From Chryseobacterium gleum (lineage in GTDB: Bacteria; Bacteroidota; Bacteroidia; Flavobacteriales_C; GCA-002722245), in contig CAMDPJ010000067.1 of assembly GCA_945903925.1 (NCBI GenBank), forward strand, positions 1 to 10,404: 10,404 nucleotides of DNA, given 5' to 3'. A model generated the notes under the pieces. The model saw nothing but the letters and a program-made list of their open reading frames with translations. It was not told where the DNA came from and ran no database searches. A program made the position numbers and the translations under genes. Position 1 is the first letter of the stretch; the number at the start of each line of letters is the position of its first letter. Positions 6,760 to 10,404 of the stretch are shown piece by piece.

Positions 6760-7008
6760 ATTCAATTTTATTTTAGATAAGACTTTAGCATTTGTAAAAT
6801 CAGTAATTTGTTTTGTGATTTTAATATTTGATCGACTCGCTGGCTTTTGAATTCATCTTAGATAGAAATCCGGTAAACAGGAATGCTCGTTATTATTGAA
6901 GTTAAGTCCTTTAGGAAATCATAATAAGCCCTCTGTCTCCAGCTAGAACTTCCCGAACTATTCAATTCTCCCTGCGCAGAACTTTAATAAACATTTTTTC
7001 AGTTGAGC
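6760..7008. other. Non-coding stretch upstream of the 5'-nucleotidase gene
   Basis: I see no convincing gene, RNA or repeat here. It should hold the nucleotidase promoter, but I found no TTG / TAnnTTTG pair on the minus strand. Stops are frequent in all frames. Together with the IS remnant to its right it makes up a gene-poor region of about 960 bp. Confidence 0.5.
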
Positions 7009-7098
7009 TGTTTTTCCATTTGCCACCGAACCCTCCAGCTTTTAAAAAAATTCAATTCTTTTTCGAGGCAGTAATTTCTATAGTTGTCAATCGAAAAT

Positions 7099-7116
7099 GA
7101 ATTTGAATTTGAATTT
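7099..7116. repeat. Short tandem repeat, (GAATTT)3
   Basis: Three perfect copies of a 6-bp unit lie within the IS-end region. It is probably slippage in AT-rich DNA and no function is indicated. Confidence 0.6.
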
Positions 7117-7151
7117 TGATATATTTTTGATTGAAGAGTTCCAAGCAAATA

Positions 7152-7169
7152 CCGACTAAATTGACCACC
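7152..7169 (-). repeat. IS21-type end repeat
   Basis: On the minus strand this reads GGTGGTCAATTTAGTCGG, the type of GTGGTCAATTT..CGG repeat found in several copies at the ends of Bacteroidota IS21 elements, where it serves as a transposase binding site. It lies about 80 bp beyond the istB stop, as expected. A degenerate second copy (CGGTGGCAAATGG) may lie at 7016-7028. Confidence 0.5.
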
Positions 7170-7251
7170 GTTTTTACTGGCTAAGATTTCAAAGTTCATG
7201 TCCTGTTTTAGAGGTTAAACAAATGTATCGTTTTTTGATTTAATTTATAGA

Positions 7252-7585
7252 TTAATTCGAAGCTGATTTGTTTTTTCGGAGCGATTCTCCATTTAATTCT
7301 AGGCGATGTGCGCCATGGATAATTCTATCAAGAATTGCATCTGCTACTGTTTTTTTTACCAGTGATGTCTTGCCACTTGTTTACTGGAACTTGAGAGGTG
7401 ATGATAATATAACCCTTTGTATGCCTATCTTCTATGGTCTCCATTAGCGAAGTTCTGCTGCGAGGATCTAAGGGTTGTAATCCAAAATCATCTAAAATTA
7501 GTAGGTGGTGTTTTTCGATGCGTGCGATTTCTTTGATGCAAGATCCGTCGGCTTTGGCCATTTTTAGTTTATCAAAAAGTTTTGC
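7252..7585 (-). pseudogene. istB: istB remnant: IS21 helper ATPase, 5'-truncated and frameshifted
   Basis: IstB is the AAA+ ATPase that assists the IS21 transposase IstA. Minus-strand similarity starts near AKLFDKLKMAKADGS (about 7585) and continues through the Walker B segment LLILDDFGLQPLD, SLMETIEDRH and IIITSQVPVNKW. The Walker A half is absent. In a run of eight T (7350-7357; eight A on the coding strand) the frame shifts: one frame ends GKKNSSRCNS, while the other continues the family sequence TVADAILDRIIHGAHRLELNGESLRKN to a stop at 7254-7252. Seven A would restore one frame (GKKTVADAILD). With truncation and frameshift it is almost certainly inactive. The only ATG in the first part (7561) lies mid-domain. 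A sequencing error in the homopolymer could explain the frameshift but not the truncation. Confidence 0.85.
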
Positions 7586-7720
7586 CGTAATCTTTTGGTT
7601 AATGATATTCTTTTAATAGATTATATTTCATTGAAGATAGGGGGTCTTATTTAAAAAGCAATGGCAGCTTTAACCAATTAATTAAGAGTGTTGGGTGATG
7701 AACTGTTAAATTAATTTATC

Positions 7721-9283
7721 TTATACAGAAAAGCATAACGCCACAGTGTTAAAAAGCGATATCTGTTTTCTTACCCACGGTTCTGATTCACCTAATTCAT
7801 CTGCCATTACTTTGGCCACCAATGGCGCAACTTCAACAGCTGCTTCTACATCAAGAAAAAGCAAACGCGTTCTTCGCGCCAATACATCTTCTAATTGCAT
7901 CGCCATTTCATTTCGAACAGCCCAAATAACTTCAGCAAAAACATAAGGATATTCTCTATGTATTTTTTCGCCCCATCTTGCATTTTCATGAATCAGTTTT
8001 TGAATTGATACAGCATCTGTTCCGTAAATATCTAAATGATTTCTATGCAAAGGTGCTTTTAAGTATCCATGAATTTTATGTTCCGCAGTGGTACATTTTT
8101 TAATAGGCAAGTTGGCTTCCTTGGCAACCAAATCTGTTGTTTCTTCCGCCATTTTTCGGTAGGTCGTCCACTTACCACCGGTGATGGTTACCAAACCACT
8201 ATCTTCAACAAACAATTTATGACTCCTCGAAATATCCTTCGTTTTTTTTCCATCTTTTGCTGGCTTCACCAAAGGTCGTAAACCGCAAAACACCGATTTA
8301 ATATCTTCTATCTTCGCTTCTTGCGTAGCGTATTGATTAAAAGTGTCCAATATAAAATTTACTTCTGCTTCTGTAGGTGTTGGGTCTAATGAAGTTTTCT
8401 CTACTAAAACATCGGTAGTTCCTACCACTATTTTATCGTGCCAAGGAATGGCGAATAACACTCTACCGTCACTTGTTTTAGGAATCATAAGTGCATTGAT
8501 ACTTGGCAAGAATTCACTATCGAGAACTATATGTGTTCCCTGACTCGCCTGAATGCTTGGGCTCCTTTCGGGTTGATCCATTTTTAAAACCTGATCAACA
8601 AAAACACCTGTTGCGTTAATCACGGCTTTCGCCGATAAAGTATATTCTACTTCATGCAACACATCCTTTGCTACCACTCCAATTATTTTTCCAACATCAT
8701 TTTTCTTGAACGAAGTCACCTTCATATAATTAAGCATCACCGCACCACTTTCTTCCGCCGATTGCGCAAGATTAATGGCCAATCTAGTGTCGTCAAATTG
8801 TCCGTCGTGGCACAAAACTCCTTTCGATATTCCTTCTGTTTTTACTCCAGGCAACGCCTCTTGTATTTCTTTCACAGATATGATTTCTGATTTACCCAAG
8901 CTTAAACCTCTCGACAACCAGTCGTACAATTTCAGTCCGATTGTATACTTCAATGCCTCGAACCAAGAAAAAGTTGGAATTAAAAATGTTTGATTGTGAC
9001 ACACGTGGGGTGCATTCTTTAGCAGCAATCCTCTTTCATGCAAGGCCTCAAATACCAATTTTATATTTCCTTGTGCCAAATACCTCACCCCTCCATGAAC
9101 CAACTTCGTACTTCTACTTGAGGTACCTTTGGCGAAATCGCTTTGCTCAAGTAACAAAGTTTTATAGCCTCTTAACGATGCATCAAGCGCAATACCCAAG
9201 CCTGTTGCGCCACCACCAATCACAACGATATCCCATGTGGTGGAAGAATCTTTAATATGTTGCAAACTATCGCGACGATTCAT
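7721..9283 (-). CDS. glpD: Glycerol-3-phosphate dehydrogenase, FAD-dependent (GlpD)
   Basis: The product is a 520-residue membrane-associated flavoenzyme that oxidises sn-glycerol 3-phosphate to dihydroxyacetone phosphate and passes electrons to the quinone pool, probably menaquinone in this phylum. Seen: FAD-binding VIGGGATGLGIALDA (21-35) with E46 closing the Rossmann unit; the family signature SSRSTKLVHGGVRYL (55-69); DGQFDDTRL (160-168); INATGVFVD (222-230); CGLRPL (333-338); and GGKWTTYRKMAE (369-380), which precedes the C-terminal helical domain. E. coli GlpD has 501 residues, so this is full length. Start at ATG 9283 puts the FAD motif at the usual distance from the N-terminus. It is divergent from glpT across 59 bp, which suggests joint control by glycerol-3-phosphate or carbon source. 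No glpK or glpF is in the window. No terminator hairpin is evident downstream. Confidence 0.96.
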   Translation of the reverse strand: MNRRDSLQHIKDSSTTWDIVVIGGGATGLGIALDASLRGYKTLLLEQSDFAKGTSSRSTKLVHGGVRYLAQGNIKLVFEALHERGLLLKNAPHVCHNQTFLIPTFSWFEALKYTIGLKLYDWLSRGLSLGKSEIISVKEIQEALPGVKTEGISKGVLCHDGQFDDTRLAINLAQSAEESGAVMLNYMKVTSFKKNDVGKIIGVVAKDVLHEVEYTLSAKAVINATGVFVDQVLKMDQPERSPSIQASQGTHIVLDSEFLPSINALMIPKTSDGRVLFAIPWHDKIVVGTTDVLVEKTSLDPTPTEAEVNFILDTFNQYATQEAKIEDIKSVFCGLRPLVKPAKDGKKTKDISRSHKLFVEDSGLVTITGGKWTTYRKMAEETTDLVAKEANLPIKKCTTAEHKIHGYLKAPLHRNHLDIYGTDAVSIQKLIHENARWGEKIHREYPYVFAEVIWAVRNEMAMQLEDVLARRTRLLFLDVEAAVEVAPLVAKVMADELGESEPWVRKQISLFNTVALCFSV

Positions 9284-9342
9284 AATTTCCTAATCTAACT
9301 ATAAATCTCTTATACCGTACATAAAGAAAAAAAGTCTGAAAA
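9284..9342. promoter_or_regulatory. Shared glpD-glpT divergent control region
   Basis: This 59-bp AT-rich gap must hold, or overlap with, the start signals of both genes. No full TTG / TAnnTTTG pair fits on either strand; a partial TAGATTAG lies just before glpD. A short dyad TAC-C-GTA (9313-9319) sits near the middle, with imperfect extension on both sides, and could be a regulator site. Evidence for any one site is weak. Confidence 0.4.
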
Positions 9343-10404
9343 ATGTTCAATTTTTTAAAACCACCCACACAAACCAGCACGATTGCCGACGATCAGCGCG
9401 ATGCAGTTTATAAAAAATATAGGTGGCAGGTTTTTATGGGCATTTTTGTTGGATACGCTGGCTACTATTTAGTTAGAAAAAACTTCACTTTAGCCATGCC
9501 AGATTTGATCGATCAAGGATATACCAAAGCTGAACTCGGCTTCGCTCTTTCGGGTGTATCCATCGCTTACGGAATAAGCAAACTGATGATGGGAATGCTT
9601 TCCGACAAAAGTAATGCACGCATATTTTTACCCTTAGGTTTAATTCTTTCTGGATTAACCATGATTTTTATGGGACTCACCCATTGGGCCACTTTATCGG
9701 TATACACCATGTTTATCATTTTAGCTGTCAACGGCTGGTTTCAAGGAATGGGATGGCCACCAAGCGGAAGGGTAATGGTGTATTGGTTTTCGCAGAAAGA
9801 ACGTGCCAGCAAAATGGCGCTTTGGAATGTAGCACACAATATAGGCGGAGCCTTAGCAGGCAAAGTAGCCATACTTGGAACGCTAATTTTTGGCGTTTGG
9901 CAAAGTAAATTATACTTCCCTGGTTTTATCGTCATTGGTGTCGCTATTCTCTCGTACATTTTAATTCGCGATACACCTCAATCATGCGGACTGCCCGATA
10001 TCGAAAGCTATAAGGGTGATGGTAGTATTAAAATTTCTAACGAAGAGAACGCTCATAAATATTCGGGCAAAGAAATATTCATGAAGTACATTTTAAATAA
10101 TAAAATGTTGTGGTACATTTCTTTTGTAAATGTTTTTGTATATCTGGTTAGAAACGGGGTAGTAGATTGGGCGCCAACCTATTTAAAAGAAGCAAAAGAT
10201 TACGATTTAAGTGATCAAGGATGGGCAACTTTCACTTATGAGTTTGCAGGCATACCTGGCACTTTGTTATGCGGATATATGTCAGATAAATATTTTAAAG
10301 GCAACCGTTCTTTGGCCACCATCATCTATATGTTTTTGGTGACCATTGCCGTAATGGTGTATTGGTTGAATCCAAAAGGAAATTTCATGATTGATCAAAT
10401 TGCA
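9343..10404 (+). CDS. glpT: Glycerol-3-phosphate:phosphate antiporter GlpT, partial (3' end beyond the window)
   Basis: The frame is open from ATG 9343 to the right edge (354 codons of an expected about 450). The product is an inner-membrane transporter of the major facilitator superfamily (organophosphate:Pi antiporter group) that imports glycerol-3-phosphate in exchange for phosphate. It follows E. coli GlpT closely: YYLVRKNFTLAMP (41-53), LGFALSGVSIAYGISK (65-80), GWFQGMGWPPSGR (131-143), WNVAHNIGG (161-169), RDTPQSCGLP (209-218) and AGIPGTLLCGYMSDK. Substrate-site residues known from the E. coli protein fall at R45, K80, H165 and R270 (R269 there). Two six-helix halves are joined by a hydrophilic loop at about 219-243. 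The coding frame begins MFNFLKPP, as in the family. It is divergent from glpD, with which it forms an uptake-and-oxidation pair. Confidence 0.95.
   Translation, partial: MFNFLKPPTQTSTIADDQRDAVYKKYRWQVFMGIFVGYAGYYLVRKNFTLAMPDLIDQGYTKAELGFALSGVSIAYGISKLMMGMLSDKSNARIFLPLGLILSGLTMIFMGLTHWATLSVYTMFIILAVNGWFQGMGWPPSGRVMVYWFSQKERASKMALWNVAHNIGGALAGKVAILGTLIFGVWQSKLYFPGFIVIGVAILSYILIRDTPQSCGLPDIESYKGDGSIKISNEENAHKYSGKEIFMKYILNNKMLWYISFVNVFVYLVRNGVVDWAPTYLKEAKDYDLSDQGWATFTYEFAGIPGTLLCGYMSDKYFKGNRSLATIIYMFLVTIAVMVYWLNPKGNFMIDQIA

Larger units (their letters stand above)
7009..7590 (-). mobile_element. Remnant of an IS21-family insertion sequence (3' end only)
   Basis: It contains the C-terminal half of istB followed, in the same orientation, by IS-end-like sequence. 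The transposase gene istA, the first half of istB and the left end are missing. The outer boundary is uncertain: TGTTTTTCC at 7009-7017, next to a degenerate CGGTGG motif, has the TG start expected of an IS21 terminus, and 7590 is roughly where similarity to IstB ends. No target duplication can be expected because one end is lost. The element cannot move by itself. Confidence 0.6.

Noticed and set aside
6999..7199. A 66-codon minus-strand reading frame starting MNFEILASKNGGQF
   Set aside because: Its first third is the translated IS21 end repeat, followed by the GAATTT repeat and AT-rich sequence. It matches no family I know and lies in IS-derived DNA, so it is not listed as a gene.
7586..7720. 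Search for the IS21 left end or an istA fragment beside glpD
   Set aside because: I found no GGTGGTCAATTT-type repeat or transposase-like translation there; the sequence upstream of the istB homology reads into stops.
8654..9255. Overlapping plus-strand reading frames opposite glpD
   Set aside because: They are shadows of the glpD gene: no motifs, rich in Cys, His and Phe, and incompatible with the conserved GlpD protein on the other strand.
9684..9959. Reading frames on both strands within glpT
   Set aside because: They fall inside the well-conserved GlpT frame and show no independent protein features.

Overview
The window is an AT-rich chromosomal segment from a member of the phylum Bacteroidota. 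The evidence is a secreted metalloprotease with a C-terminal type IX secretion (T9SS) sorting domain, a DUF4924 protein (a family largely confined to Bacteroidota), an IS21-type remnant with a Bacteroidota-like end repeat, and promoter candidates of the TTG-N19-TAnnTTTG type instead of E. coli-like boxes. Several genes appear to start at TTG or GTG.

Layout. Positions 1-3346 read on the minus strand. In transcription order they are an AcpH-family acyl-carrier-protein phosphodiesterase, an M43-type secreted protease (M43 domain, PKD, jelly-roll-like domain, T9SS signal), and a secreted TPR protein that runs off the left edge. Divergent from these, 3492-5641 reads on the plus strand: a SiaC/DUF1987 protein, an OmpH/Skp-like membrane-anchored coiled-coil protein, a DUF4924 protein and a small secreted TPR protein. 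The last three overlap by 1 and 4 nt and look translationally coupled. The TPR protein of this operon is a clear paralogue of the one at the left edge.

Positions 5836-6759 (minus) encode a cytosolic 5'-nucleotidase of the cN-I (NT5C1-like) family, built from two related halves. From 6760 to 7720 there is no intact gene. This stretch holds the decayed 3' end of an IS21-family element: a 5'-truncated, frameshifted istB plus an end-repeat-like sequence.

Positions 7721-10404 carry a divergent pair for glycerol-3-phosphate use: glpD (minus, complete) and glpT (plus, cut by the right edge), separated by only 59 bp. GlpT would import glycerol-3-phosphate in exchange for phosphate, and GlpD would oxidise it to dihydroxyacetone phosphate and feed electrons into the quinone pool.

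Most of the window is ordinary core genome. The points most worth checking are the coupled OmpH-DUF4924-TPR operon with its paralogous TPR partner, a SiaC-like protein whose expected phospho-threonine position reads as valine, and the IS21 scar. I found no CRISPR array, tRNA, rRNA or convincing riboswitch.
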